In this document: positions 16,628 to 25,207 of the stretch, piece by piece | Position numbering within the stretch: position 1 is the stretch's first letter | How the letters are laid out: every line of letters starts with the position of its first letter | From: an uncultured Saprospiraceae bacterium | Lineage (GTDB): Bacteria; Bacteroidota; Bacteroidia; Chitinophagales; Saprospiraceae | DNA: 33,104 nucleotides | Assembly (NCBI GenBank): GCA_937961455.1 | Contig: CALGNN010000065.1 | Location: forward strand, 1 to 33,104 | Reading direction: 5' to 3' | The notes under the pieces: generated by a model | Seen by the model: only the letters and a program-made list of their open reading frames with translations | Databases searched by the model: none | What the model was told of the DNA's origin: nothing | Translations under genes and position numbers: made by a program

Positions 16628-16719
16628 TGAGATTATTTCTATCTAAATTAAACAAAATTTGATTAGATCATGAATCTCAATGCATTCTATAATTTTTCAA
16701 TAAAATGATGTTGGATGGT

Positions 16720-17433
16720 TTAGTCATCCTGTGCAGCAAAGACTTTTTTAAGAAGGTCAGTAACTCTGCTATTTACATTCGTTCTGATATCTTTTTCCTC
16801 TTTCGCAACCATATCAAATAAGCCATCTAAAGCCCTGTTAGTTACATAATCATCCAAACTTGGATTGAGCTTTTCTACAAAAGGAATCTTATTGTATTTA
16901 GTTACTGCATTTGTCCACAAATCAAGTGCACCAAATTTATTTAGAGATGATACAATCACTGGATTAAACTTGCCATACAATTGATCATTGGTCTTCAGGT
17001 GTAAATAAGTTGTAGCCGCATTATCAACACCTTTTAAAATATCCCAAGCATCACCTATCGTCATAGATGTGATGGCATCTTTGAAAATTGGGGCTGCACT
17101 TTTTGCTGCATCTTCTGCGGCTCGATTTATTTTCTCTACAATTTTTTCTTCCAGATTACTGAAGCCAGGAATTACAGATAATTTTTCAGCTACAATTTGA
17201 GCCTCGTCTGGTAATAGTATTTTGTAAACACTTTTATAGTAGCCATCAGTCAATGAAAGACTATTGGATCCTTTTTCGATTCCAATTCTAAGTGCTTCTT
17301 TTAAGCCTTTGGCTACTTCAGCAGTACTTAGTGCTGGTGCAGTATTAACAGAGTCCAATACCCTTTGAATATCAGCACTTGTACATCCACTAAGTATAAT
17401 TAAAAAAACAGGAAGTATATATTTTAATTTCAT
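16720..17433 (-). CDS. DUF4197 lipoprotein
   Basis: 237 aa. The signal peptide has a lipobox (LIILSGCTS, Cys 17), so the mature protein is lipid-anchored. The rest is a helical DUF4197 domain recognised by the segments AEVAKGLKEALRIGIEKGSN, ILLPDEA, KSAAPIFKDAITSMTIGDAW and a conserved block near DDYVTNRALDGLFDMVAKEE. Length is normal for the family and no catalytic role is known. It sits between folB and the FG-GAP protein gene on the same strand with spacings of about 65-90 bases, so it may be transcribed alone. Confidence 0.9.
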   Translation of the reverse strand: MKLKYILPVFLIILSGCTSADIQRVLDSVNTAPALSTAEVAKGLKEALRIGIEKGSNSLSLTDGYYKSVYKILLPDEAQIVAEKLSVIPGFSNLEEKIVEKINRAAEDAAKSAAPIFKDAITSMTIGDAWDILKGVDNAATTYLHLKTNDQLYGKFNPVIVSSLNKFGALDLWTNAVTKYNKIPFVEKLNPSLDDYVTNRALDGLFDMVAKEEKDIRTNVNSRVTDLLKKVFAAQDD

Positions 17434-17500
17434 GATAAATGATTTATTTCTAATTCAACTAACGCAAATATCGTTTGATTAATCGTTAAAGAACTATTAA

Positions 17501-17875
17501 TTATTCGCTCAATTCAACAAATACTCGGTCTAAAGGTCCACCTAAATTTACGTGTTTTGATAAACGAATACTTAAATGTGAAATTTGCTCGTCATATTTT
17601 TCTTTCATTTTTTCTTTGAGGTTGAAGACAACAGTTTCTAATAACTCTTTTGGTTCTTCCATGACTTCTGTGCACAGTTTATAAATGCCCTCATAGTTTA
17701 TGGTTTCTTGAATATGATCTTTCGATAAATCATATCCATTTTGGAGTGTGACATAAACATCAAGTATAAACTCTTGTCCGCTTAAGCGTTCTTCTTCATA
17801 ATATCCATGATGTGCAAAGAATCTTATCCCTTCCAGCGCAATTTTTAATTCAGCTTGATTTTTTACTTCACTCAT
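17501..17875 (-). CDS. folB: Dihydroneopterin aldolase
   Basis: 124 aa from ATG 17875; the frame opens earlier at TTG 17896, but MSEVKNQAELKIALEGI starts properly at the ATG. FolB cleaves 7,8-dihydroneopterin to 6-hydroxymethyl-dihydropterin and glycolaldehyde in folate synthesis. Visible family features are GIRFFAHHGYYEEER with the substrate-binding Glu region, INYEGIY with the active-site Tyr, LLETVV and the catalytic Lys in RLSKHVNLGG (about 107). Length fits the octameric bacterial enzyme. It is transcribed divergently from the acyl-CoA dehydrogenase gene with about 75 bases between start codons. No other folate gene is in the window. Confidence 0.92.
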   Translation of the reverse strand: MSEVKNQAELKIALEGIRFFAHHGYYEEERLSGQEFILDVYVTLQNGYDLSKDHIQETINYEGIYKLCTEVMEEPKELLETVVFNLKEKMKEKYDEQISHLSIRLSKHVNLGGPLDRVFVELSE

Positions 17876-17901
17876 AATGTATCTTTCAAGGCGCAAATAT
17901 G

Positions 17902-17909
17902 TACTTTTG
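17902..17909 (+). promoter_or_regulatory. Candidate -7 element (TACTTTTG) of the glutaryl-CoA dehydrogenase gene
   Basis: Matches TAnnTTTG, 41 bases before ATG 17951. No TTG at the expected upstream distance, so moderate at best. It lies in the divergent region shared with folB. Confidence 0.35.
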
Positions 17910-17950
17910 TGAGCAAATATTTACTAAAGACTTTAGCTTAAAATTTTTGT

Positions 17951-19141
17951 ATGCATAAAAAGGTAGCACAGGATAAATATCAGCACCATGACTATTATGG
18001 GATAGATGCTTTATTAACAGAAGATCATTTATTAGCAAGATCTGCTGTAAGGGAATGGGTGAAGAAAGAAGTTAGCCCAATCATAGAAGATTATAGTAAT
18101 CGAGCGGCTTGTCCAACACACTTATTTAAGGGATTGGCTGATATTGGAGCGTTTGGCCCCAGCTTACCTATGGAATATGGAGGTGGCGGAATGGATGAAA
18201 TTGCCTATGGAATTATTATGCAGGAATTGGAAAGAGGAGATTCAGGAATACGTTCGATGGCCTCTGTACAAGGATCATTAGTGATGTATCCAATTTACCG
18301 TTATGCATCAGAAGAACAAAAACAAAAGTATTTACCAAAACTAGGCTCTGGAGAATATATAGGGTGCTTTGGTTTAACGGAACCTGACCATGGATCTAAT
18401 CCATCTGGTATGATCACCAATATAAAAGATATGGGTGACCACTATCTATTAAATGGTTCTAAAATGTGGATTACAAATTCTCCACTTGCAGATATTGCTG
18501 TGGTTTGGGCAAAAGATGAAGAAGGTGTGATAAGAGGAATGGTAGTTGAAAAAGATATGCCGGGCTTTTCAGCTCCTGAAATTCATGGAAAGTGGTCTTT
18601 AAGGGCTTCCATTACTGGAGAATTGGTTTTTGAAGATGTAAAGGTTCCAAAAGAAAATGTATTTCCGGATATAAAAGGTTTGAAAGGTCCATTATCCTGT
18701 CTCTCAAAAGCTAGATATGGCATTGCTTGGGGTGCAATTGGTGCTGCCTTAGATTGCTATGACTCAGCTTTAAGATATTCACAAGAACGAGAACAGTTTG
18801 GTAAACCGATTGGTGCTTTTCAATTGACACAAAAGAAATTGGCTGAGATGATTACGGAGATCACAAAAGCCCAATTGCTAGCTTGGCGACTTGGAAGCCT
18901 TGCCAATGATTCAAAAGCAACACCTGCTCAGATCTCAATGGCAAAGAGAAATAATGTGGATATGGCGCTAAATATCGCCAGAGAAGCTAGGCAAATTCAC
19001 GGTGGAATGGGTATTACAAATGAGTATCCAGTCATGCGACACATGATGAATTTAGAAACTGTTTTGACTTATGAAGGGACACATGACATCCATTTATTGA
19101 TAACAGGTATGGATGTAACTGGATTTAACGCCTTTAAATAA
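17951..19141 (+). CDS. gcdH: Glutaryl-CoA dehydrogenase
   Basis: 396 aa, the normal length of this FAD enzyme, which oxidises and decarboxylates glutaryl-CoA to crotonyl-CoA in lysine and tryptophan breakdown. The subgroup call comes from features shared with GCDH and not with short-chain acyl-CoA dehydrogenases: SGIRSMASVQGSLV with the Arg near the carboxylate of the substrate, FGLTEPDHGSNPSGM, KMWITNSPLADIAVVWA, KWSLRASITGELVF, ARYGIAWGAIGAA, and the catalytic Glu 375 in TYEGTHDIH. Electrons would go to an electron-transfer flavoprotein that is not encoded here. No other lysine-degradation gene is beside it. The downstream OmpA gene is 96 bases away and is probably separate. Confidence 0.93.
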   Translation: MHKKVAQDKYQHHDYYGIDALLTEDHLLARSAVREWVKKEVSPIIEDYSNRAACPTHLFKGLADIGAFGPSLPMEYGGGGMDEIAYGIIMQELERGDSGIRSMASVQGSLVMYPIYRYASEEQKQKYLPKLGSGEYIGCFGLTEPDHGSNPSGMITNIKDMGDHYLLNGSKMWITNSPLADIAVVWAKDEEGVIRGMVVEKDMPGFSAPEIHGKWSLRASITGELVFEDVKVPKENVFPDIKGLKGPLSCLSKARYGIAWGAIGAALDCYDSALRYSQEREQFGKPIGAFQLTQKKLAEMITEITKAQLLAWRLGSLANDSKATPAQISMAKRNNVDMALNIAREARQIHGGMGITNEYPVMRHMMNLETVLTYEGTHDIHLLITGMDVTGFNAFK

Positions 19142-19237
19142 GCGTTAAAGAAATTTTAAAAATTAAAATATCTAACTGATATTAAACATATTAGTGTTAG
19201 TAAATCGTTATTAATTCGGATTCTATAATTAAAATTA

Positions 19238-20485
19238 ATGTTTAAGCAGTTAACTCTTCTAGCTCTCCTTCTAATAGTATTGTCTGTCGATGCACAAGAA
19301 TACGATCAGAGAATCAGCCTAAAAAATCCATCATTTGAAGGATTTGCCGCACAATCTGTTGTTCCAATGAGATGGTTTGATTGTGGAAATATCAATTTCC
19401 CATCTGAATCAGCGCCGGATACTCACCCGGGTGGATTCTGGGAAGTGCTTTCTCCACCAGCCGATGGCAGTACCTATTTAGGTATGGTTGCAAGAGACAA
19501 TGATTCTTGGGAAAGTGTATCTCAAAGATTATCTGAATATTTGGTCGCAGGAAATTGTTATGCATTTAGTATAAAACTTGCTAAGTCAACGATATATAAG
19601 AGTCAAAGTCAGAAAACGGGCTTAATGGATGATTATACAACGCCATTAGTTTTTAAAATTTGGGGTGGAAACGTGAATTGCAGCAAAGCAGAACTATTAG
19701 CAGAATTGGGTCCAGTTACCAATCTTAAATGGAAGCAATACGAAGTTAAGATGGAACCAAACCAATCACATCAATTCATCACCTTTGAGGCCTTTTACGA
19801 AACGCCAATCTTGTTTCCATATAATGGTAATGTCCTCGTGGATGATGCCTCAGATTTTGTGCAAGTGCCTTGTAATGAGCCCGTTGATTTAACGGAAGCT
19901 ACAAAGCCCTTGGAAAAAGAAGCACCCATAGCAGTCGCTGAAAAGCCTCAGCCTAAACCGAAAAAACCCGATGTAAAAGAACCTGCAGAAAAAGTTGAAG
20001 AAGTAAAAGAAGAAGTAAAAGAAGAAGTTGTTGCTGAAATTCCTGTAGTAAAAGAAAAACCAAAAAAACCTGTCTTAAAAGAAGAGCCAAAAGAGAAAAT
20101 AACTGAAGCCTTAGATAAAGAGACCATTGTTGAAGGTCAAACCATAAAAATCGAAAATTTATATTTTCGAGCCGATACCAGTTCCATCAACTTTGAATCA
20201 TTGCCTGCGCTAGATGAGCTATATACTTTTCTACAAGAAAACAGCTCAATCAAAGTAGAGGTTGGTGGTCACACCAATGGTGTACCTCCGGACAGCTATT
20301 GTGATAAACTTTCTAAAGCTAGAGCAAAAGCGGTTGCGGATTATATTATAGACAAGGGAATTGGCAAAGATAGAATCAGTTATGTAGGATATGGTAAACG
20401 TTATCCCATAGCTACTAATGATACTAAAGAAGGAAGGAAAAAAAATCAGCGCGTTGAAATAAAAATATTGAGTCTCGGCAAGTAA
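19238..20485 (+). CDS. OmpA-family outer-membrane/peptidoglycan-linking protein
   Basis: 415 aa. Signal peptide (about 1-19), then a beta-rich domain (about 25-205) starting LKNPSFEGF with a jelly-roll or galactose-binding-like look. A long Lys/Glu/Pro/Val-rich linker follows (about 215-290), with the near-repeat EEVKEEVKEEV encoded by a direct repeat around 19999-20024. The C-terminal OmpA domain (about 300-415) contains VEVGGHTNG, LSKARAKAVADYI and GYGKRYPIATN...NQRVEI. It likely ties the envelope to peptidoglycan. The usual GHTD aspartate is replaced by Asn (GHTN), as in a number of Bacteroidota members that I recall. It converges on phoH with a 9-base gap. Confidence 0.9.
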   Translation: MFKQLTLLALLLIVLSVDAQEYDQRISLKNPSFEGFAAQSVVPMRWFDCGNINFPSESAPDTHPGGFWEVLSPPADGSTYLGMVARDNDSWESVSQRLSEYLVAGNCYAFSIKLAKSTIYKSQSQKTGLMDDYTTPLVFKIWGGNVNCSKAELLAELGPVTNLKWKQYEVKMEPNQSHQFITFEAFYETPILFPYNGNVLVDDASDFVQVPCNEPVDLTEATKPLEKEAPIAVAEKPQPKPKKPDVKEPAEKVEEVKEEVKEEVVAEIPVVKEKPKKPVLKEEPKEKITEALDKETIVEGQTIKIENLYFRADTSSINFESLPALDELYTFLQENSSIKVEVGGHTNGVPPDSYCDKLSKARAKAVADYIIDKGIGKDRISYVGYGKRYPIATNDTKEGRKKNQRVEIKILSLGK

Positions 20486-20494
20486 TCTATTGGA

Positions 20495-21484
20495 TTATTC
20501 TTCTTCCTCAGACTTGATAAAACCTCTTCTGCGATCGTTATCTTTTGAATAGGCGATGATGATTTCTTTTACCAATCTATGTCTGACTACATCATGCTCA
20601 TCAAAAAAGACCTTGCCAACACCCTCTAAATTTCCAATCAAATCTAATGAATGGTGCAAACCACTTTGATGATTTCTAGGTAAATCGATTTGGGATAAAT
20701 CTCCAGTCATGATAATTTTAGCAGAAGGCCCTAATCGTGTCAAAAACATTTTAATTTGTCTATTGGTAGCATTCTGAGCTTCATCTAATATGATGAATGC
20801 ATTGTCAAGAGTTCTTCCACGCATGAAAGCTAAAGGAGCGACTTCTATGACACGATCAGCCATAAACTTATCTAACTTATCACCTTTGATCATATCTTCT
20901 AGTGCATCGTACAAAGGTCGTAAGTAAGGGTCAATTTTTTCTTTTAGATCTCCAGGCAAAAAACCTAAAGATTCACCTGCTTCAACAGCAGGTCTGGTTA
21001 AGATGATTTTTCTAACCAATTTATTTTTCAAGGCTTTTACTGCCAAAGCAACGGCAGTATAAGTTTTACCAGTTCCAGCTGGGCCAATGGCAAAAATGAT
21101 ATCTTTTGTTTCGCTCATCTCAACTAAGCGACGTTGATTATGAGTCTTTGCTTTAATAGGTTTTGCATTCCTACCAAAAATGATGGTAGTGTTATTTGAT
21201 TTATTTGAACTTAAATGATTCTTAAATGGATTTGTGCCATTAAGTAATTCTTTGATGGTGTTAATTTCTAAAACCTCATTCTCTTTGAGCAGTCTTACCA
21301 TAGTTTCAAACTTGGATTTGACCTTTTGCGTATGCTTCTTATCCCCAGAAATCTTAATTTTATTTCCTCTAGAAACTATTGAAACTTCTGGAAAAGCTTC
21401 TCTAAGTAGATTTAGCTTGCTATTTTTTTCTCCGTATAATTGGTATGGATCAATTCCGTCAATGGTTAATACAATCTCACTCAA
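20495..21484 (-). CDS. PhoH family ATPase
   Basis: 329 aa, typical of the PhoH/YbeZ type. The N-terminal ~60 residues look like a small KH-like nucleic acid-binding fold (FPEVSIVSRGNKIKISGD). The ATPase domain has Walker A GPAGTGKT (134-141), TRPAVEAGESLGFLPGD, Walker B DEAQN (234-238) and TGDLSQIDLPR. These proteins are RNA-linked ATPases, often working with YbeY-type endonucleases in rRNA maturation and stress; no ybeY is in the window. The promoter at 21530-21559 gives a ~40-base leader and sits against the start of the divergent gene. Confidence 0.93.
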   Translation of the reverse strand: MSEIVLTIDGIDPYQLYGEKNSKLNLLREAFPEVSIVSRGNKIKISGDKKHTQKVKSKFETMVRLLKENEVLEINTIKELLNGTNPFKNHLSSNKSNNTTIIFGRNAKPIKAKTHNQRRLVEMSETKDIIFAIGPAGTGKTYTAVALAVKALKNKLVRKIILTRPAVEAGESLGFLPGDLKEKIDPYLRPLYDALEDMIKGDKLDKFMADRVIEVAPLAFMRGRTLDNAFIILDEAQNATNRQIKMFLTRLGPSAKIIMTGDLSQIDLPRNHQSGLHHSLDLIGNLEGVGKVFFDEHDVVRHRLVKEIIIAYSKDNDRRRGFIKSEEEE

Positions 21485-21529
21485 TATGCTTTCTGTTTTA
21501 TATTTGTTTATAAGTTATATAAATCGACG

Positions 21530-21559
21530 CAAAGTTATTTTTATTTTGTGAACTCTCAA
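21530..21559 (-). promoter_or_regulatory. Promoter of phoH (TTG-N19-TAACTTTG)
   Basis: On the minus strand TTG (21559-21557) is followed after 19 bases by TAACTTTG (21537-21530), both matching the Bacteroidota vegetative promoter consensus with correct spacing. Predicted start near 21525, about 40 bases before ATG 21484. The upstream end comes within four bases of the divergent ATG at 21563. Confidence 0.6.
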
Positions 21560-21562
21560 TAA

Positions 21563-22330
21563 ATGTCTATAGTAACACTCACGACGGATTTTGGCATCAA
21601 AGATCACTTTGTTGCTTCACTCAAAGGGGCAATCCTCAGTCAGATCCAAGAAATTGTGATCATTGATGTTAGCCACCATGCTCGAGCACATGATACTTTG
21701 CATGCAGCCTTCTTAATAAAAAACTCCTTTAGAGATTTTCCAAAAGGTAGCATTCATGTCATCACTGTAAACAATCAAAAAAAAGGCGAACAGTGTTTTT
21801 TAGCCTTGGAAAAAGAAGGTCATTATTTTATTGCACCTAATAATGGATTGCTTTCATTGATATTTGGAGAAAAGATTGAAAAGGCCATCAAGATTAATAG
21901 CAATACTTTATTTAATTCCGCAAGCTACGAATCGATTGCTTTGGCAATTAAAGCAATAGCTAACAAGAAAAAATTTGAAAGTATTGGAGAATGGTTGCAT
22001 GATCTGCATCATAAAATAGAACTTAAACCCGTTATAGGATCAGATTATATGCGTGGCTCGATTGTGCATATTGATAGATATGACAATGTCATCATCAATA
22101 TTACAAAGGAAGATTTTGATAAAGCACGCAAAGAAAGACACTTCCAGATATATTTTAAGAGGGACGATCCCCTTACCATGATCCATAAAGACTATTCTGA
22201 TGTTCCCATTGGAGAAGTGCTTTGTCATTTTAATAGAGATAACTATTTACAGATATCTATTAATATGGGAAAGGCAGCTGGCTTGCTTGGTCTCAATATG
22301 GACGAATTGGTACAAATAGAATTTAGTTAG
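21563..22330 (+). CDS. SAM hydrolase / chlorinase-like protein (DUF62), Bacteroidota branch
   Basis: 255 aa, the family's usual length. The start VTLTTDFGIKDHFVASLKG matches the TDFG substrate motif, and IIDVSHHARAHDTLHAAFLI, FPKGSIHVITV, GHYFIAPNNGLLSLIF and the C-terminal GSIVHIDRYDNVIINI all follow the family layout. In the SAM-hydrolysing members the DPGVG-x-x-R segment and a later FHGRD-type histidine supply an Asp-Arg-His set. Here these places read VNNQKKGEQ and LFNSASYES, so all three are absent. The protein may bind SAM or an adenosine compound but the reaction is open. It begins an operon-like run with the monooxygenase-like and PBP1A genes (gaps of 7 and -1 bases). Confidence 0.82.
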   Translation: MSIVTLTTDFGIKDHFVASLKGAILSQIQEIVIIDVSHHARAHDTLHAAFLIKNSFRDFPKGSIHVITVNNQKKGEQCFLALEKEGHYFIAPNNGLLSLIFGEKIEKAIKINSNTLFNSASYESIALAIKAIANKKKFESIGEWLHDLHHKIELKPVIGSDYMRGSIVHIDRYDNVIINITKEDFDKARKERHFQIYFKRDDPLTMIHKDYSDVPIGEVLCHFNRDNYLQISINMGKAAGLLGLNMDELVQIEFS

Positions 22331-22337
22331 ACATCTT

Positions 22338-22622
22338 ATGATTAAGCGTATTGTTAAAATGGAATTTAAGTCTGAACATATTAAAGATTTTATTAATATC
22401 TTTGCAGATGTTCAATCCCGGATAAAAGATTGTGAAGGTTGTTATGATGTAGAATTATATCAGGATGAAAAGTTTGAAAATATTTTATTCACCATAAGTC
22501 AATGGGAATCTGTGGAGGCTCTTGATGCATATCGACATTCAAAGTTATTTCAAGGTACCTGGCCAAAAGTGAAAAGCTTATTTTCTAATAAGGCTCAAGC
22601 CTGGAGTTTAAATCAAATATAA
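22338..22622 (+). CDS. Antibiotic-biosynthesis-monooxygenase (ABM) fold protein
   Basis: 94 aa, one ferredoxin-like ABM domain: the strand VKMEFKSEHIKDFINIF, a helix with VQSRIKDCEGCYDVELYQD, then FTISQWESVEALDAYRHSKLF where the Trp-Glu pair and the His in HSKLF are typical. Members include quinol monooxygenases and heme-degrading enzymes, and many have unknown substrates. Its stop overlaps the next start by one base (TAATG), so it is translationally coupled to the PBP1A gene. It begins 7 bases after the preceding gene. Confidence 0.85.
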   Translation: MIKRIVKMEFKSEHIKDFINIFADVQSRIKDCEGCYDVELYQDEKFENILFTISQWESVEALDAYRHSKLFQGTWPKVKSLFSNKAQAWSLNQI

Positions 22623-25201
22623 TGGCTAAGAAAAATAAAGAACAAGACAATAACCCAAGGCAACGACAAAAGAACTTTGCCAAACTATTGTGGACCATAA
22701 CTGCACTGGGCGTAGTTGCGATCATTGCTTGTTTTATGTTGCTTGCATCCTCTGATTTACCAGATTTTGAGCAGTTAGAAAATCCAGATTTTGAATTTGC
22801 TTCAATTGTCTATGCTAATAAAGGTGAAGAGTTAGGAAGATATTTTGTGGAAAATCGAGTGCCAGTAGACTTTGAAGAATTGTCACCGCATCTTGTAAAT
22901 GCCTTGGTAGCTACTGAAGATGAAAGATTTTATCAGCACAGTGGAGTTGATTTAGAAGCCTTAGGTAGAGTAGTATATGGAGTAGCGAGCTTTAATCACA
23001 AAGGAGGAGGAAGTACAATATCACAGCAATTAGCAAAATTGTTATTTGATAGACCAGACCTTTCCGGAAACAAATTGAAGCGACTGTTTACGCTTGTGAA
23101 AGTGAAATTCAAGGAGTGGATCACTGCTGCCAAATTGGAAAAAGCATATACGAAAAAAGAGATCATAGCGATGTATCTCAATAAGTTTAGTTTCAATTAT
23201 GGGGCTTATGGGATAAAGGCTGCTTCTGAAATCTACTTCAACAAATCTCAAAAAAATCTATCAATTGAAGAGGCTGCGACTTTAGTAGGTATGCTAAATA
23301 ATCCCTCTTTATTCAATCCGATTAGAAGACCTGATACAGTTGTTCATAGGAGAATGATTGTTTTAAATCAGATGATGAAAGCAGGCCATATTACACGTCC
23401 TGTTTATGACTCACTTAAAGTACTACCACTTGATATGTCCAATTTCAAAGTCACTTCACATGTGGATGGGCCAGCACCATATTTCAGAATGGAGCTTACC
23501 AAATGGTTGAAGAAATTATTAGCAAGAAAAGAATATGCCAAAGGAGATGGAAGCAGTTATAATATATATAGGGATGGACTAAAAATCTATACGACCATAG
23601 ATCTTAAAATGCAAAAGATTGCAGAGGAAACCATGAGTGAACACATGGAAAGGATTCAAGATCAATATTGGAAGGTTTGGAAAAATAAAGATCCTTGGAC
23701 CTATGATGCAGACTCTGGACAGAGAAGTATTCGAATGAATGCTTTAGACAATCTCATAAAAAGCTCAGATCGATATAAAAGTATAGAGGCTAAACATTTT
23801 ACAGAGATCAACAAGACCATGAAGCAGAAGTATGACTTCTTAGTTTCTGTAAGAGACATGAGACGAATGCTTGAAGAGGAAAAGTCTAAAGGAGCCTTGT
23901 CCAGAATGGTCGCTAAAAGATATATTACAAGTAAGCGCTCTGCAGTGTATAAAAAAATATTGGAGGGTGAAGAATGGTCTAACCTAAAGACCGTCTACAA
24001 AGACATGATTACGGCTGTAGACAAAAGCTTTAAAACTAAAAGGAAAATGAAAGTCTTTGCTTACAATGAGCAAGGAGAAGAAGAAAGAGAAATGACTCCT
24101 TTAGACTCCATTAAATATCATCGTCAAATTATGCAAACAGGAATCCTAGCTATTGAGCCAGGTACTGGCTATATTAAAACATGGGTAGGAGGAGTCAATC
24201 ACAAATATTTCAAATTTGATCATATCAATTCTAGTAGACAAGTAGGGTCGACTTTTAAGCCTTTTGTATATGCAACAGCAATTGCACTTCAAGCTATTTC
24301 ACCATGCTTTCCTGTAGTGGATAAATCCTATACCATAGCACCAGGGGATGGTAGTTTTGGACTCTTAGAACCTTGGACACCAAGGAATTCCGATGATGAG
24401 TATAGTGGTGAGGTATTTACCTTATATGAAGGATTGCAAAAATCAAAAAATACGGTTTCGGTTTTTCTTATGTCGCAGTTAGGAAATGCAAATCTCGTAA
24501 GAGGATTGGTTCATAATATGGGTATTGATTCGAGTACGGTAAGATCTGATGGAGAGTTTAGAGTACCCAACGCCCCATCTATTTGCCTAGGAAGTGCGGA
24601 TCTATCTGTTTTCGAAATGACTGGAGCTTATACCACCTTTGCAAATAATGGTTTATATAATACACCAATCTTTGTTTCTCAAATTGAGGATAGTGATGGA
24701 CGTGTAATTTATAAAGCTGTACCAGAATCTCAATCTGCTTTGCCGCCAAAAGCTAATTATGTGATGCTTGACATGTTGAAATATGCAGGAACAAATCTTG
24801 GAGGGATTGAAACTGAGGTAGGAGGTAAAACTGGTACAACTAATAATTATGTTGATGGTTGGTTTATGGGTGTAACACCATCTTTAGTGGTGGGTACTTG
24901 GGTAGGAGGAGAAGATCCTTGGATCCGCTTTCTTACACTGCGTGATGGTCAGGGTTCAGTAATGGCAAAACCATTCTTCAGAGAATTTATCAAAAAAATT
25001 CAAAATAATAAAGAAGTGGATTTTGATAAAACCCTAGAATTCCCAACTCCGGAAGGGGATTTAGGAATTGTAATAGACTGCGATTTATATCAAAGATACA
25101 ATCAAGTAGGTCCTGTAAGAAAAGATACAAACGGCATCATCCTCGAAGATGAATTTATCGAAGAAGAAGAGTTTGAAGAAGAATTCGATGAAGACTTTTA
25201 G
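22622..25201 (+). CDS. Class A penicillin-binding protein 1A (transglycosylase/transpeptidase)
   Basis: 859 aa. A cytoplasmic basic tail and one membrane helix (about 22-44) lead to the GT51 transglycosylase domain: EDERFYQHSG (99-108, Glu 99 catalytic), GGGSTISQQLAK (128-139) and KEIIAMYLNK (179-188). A charged helical insert lies at about 345-485. The transpeptidase domain has the SxxK serine in GSTFK (Ser 543), SKN (608-610) and KTGTT (736-740). Both active sites look complete, so it should polymerise and cross-link peptidoglycan on the outer face of the inner membrane. The last ~20 residues are almost all Glu, Asp and Phe (EEEFEEEFDEDF), an unusual acidic tail. It is the last gene of a three-gene run and ends 6 bases before a convergent gene. 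Confidence 0.95.
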   Translation: MAKKNKEQDNNPRQRQKNFAKLLWTITALGVVAIIACFMLLASSDLPDFEQLENPDFEFASIVYANKGEELGRYFVENRVPVDFEELSPHLVNALVATEDERFYQHSGVDLEALGRVVYGVASFNHKGGGSTISQQLAKLLFDRPDLSGNKLKRLFTLVKVKFKEWITAAKLEKAYTKKEIIAMYLNKFSFNYGAYGIKAASEIYFNKSQKNLSIEEAATLVGMLNNPSLFNPIRRPDTVVHRRMIVLNQMMKAGHITRPVYDSLKVLPLDMSNFKVTSHVDGPAPYFRMELTKWLKKLLARKEYAKGDGSSYNIYRDGLKIYTTIDLKMQKIAEETMSEHMERIQDQYWKVWKNKDPWTYDADSGQRSIRMNALDNLIKSSDRYKSIEAKHFTEINKTMKQKYDFLVSVRDMRRMLEEEKSKGALSRMVAKRYITSKRSAVYKKILEGEEWSNLKTVYKDMITAVDKSFKTKRKMKVFAYNEQGEEEREMTPLDSIKYHRQIMQTGILAIEPGTGYIKTWVGGVNHKYFKFDHINSSRQVGSTFKPFVYATAIALQAISPCFPVVDKSYTIAPGDGSFGLLEPWTPRNSDDEYSGEVFTLYEGLQKSKNTVSVFLMSQLGNANLVRGLVHNMGIDSSTVRSDGEFRVPNAPSICLGSADLSVFEMTGAYTTFANNGLYNTPIFVSQIEDSDGRVIYKAVPESQSALPPKANYVMLDMLKYAGTNLGGIETEVGGKTGTTNNYVDGWFMGVTPSLVVGTWVGGEDPWIRFLTLRDGQGSVMAKPFFREFIKKIQNNKEVDFDKTLEFPTPEGDLGIVIDCDLYQRYNQVGPVRKDTNGIILEDEFIEEEEFEEEFDEDF

Positions 25202-25207
25202 TAAGGA

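Noticed and set aside
19999-20024. Direct repeat in the OmpA gene as a mobile or regulatory repeat
   Set aside because: It is in frame and encodes part of the low-complexity Lys/Glu/Val linker.
21234-21551. Plus-strand 105-residue frame upstream of the SAM-hydrolase-like gene
   Set aside because: It runs antisense through phoH codons and its promoter; composition is serine/leucine-rich as expected for an antisense frame.
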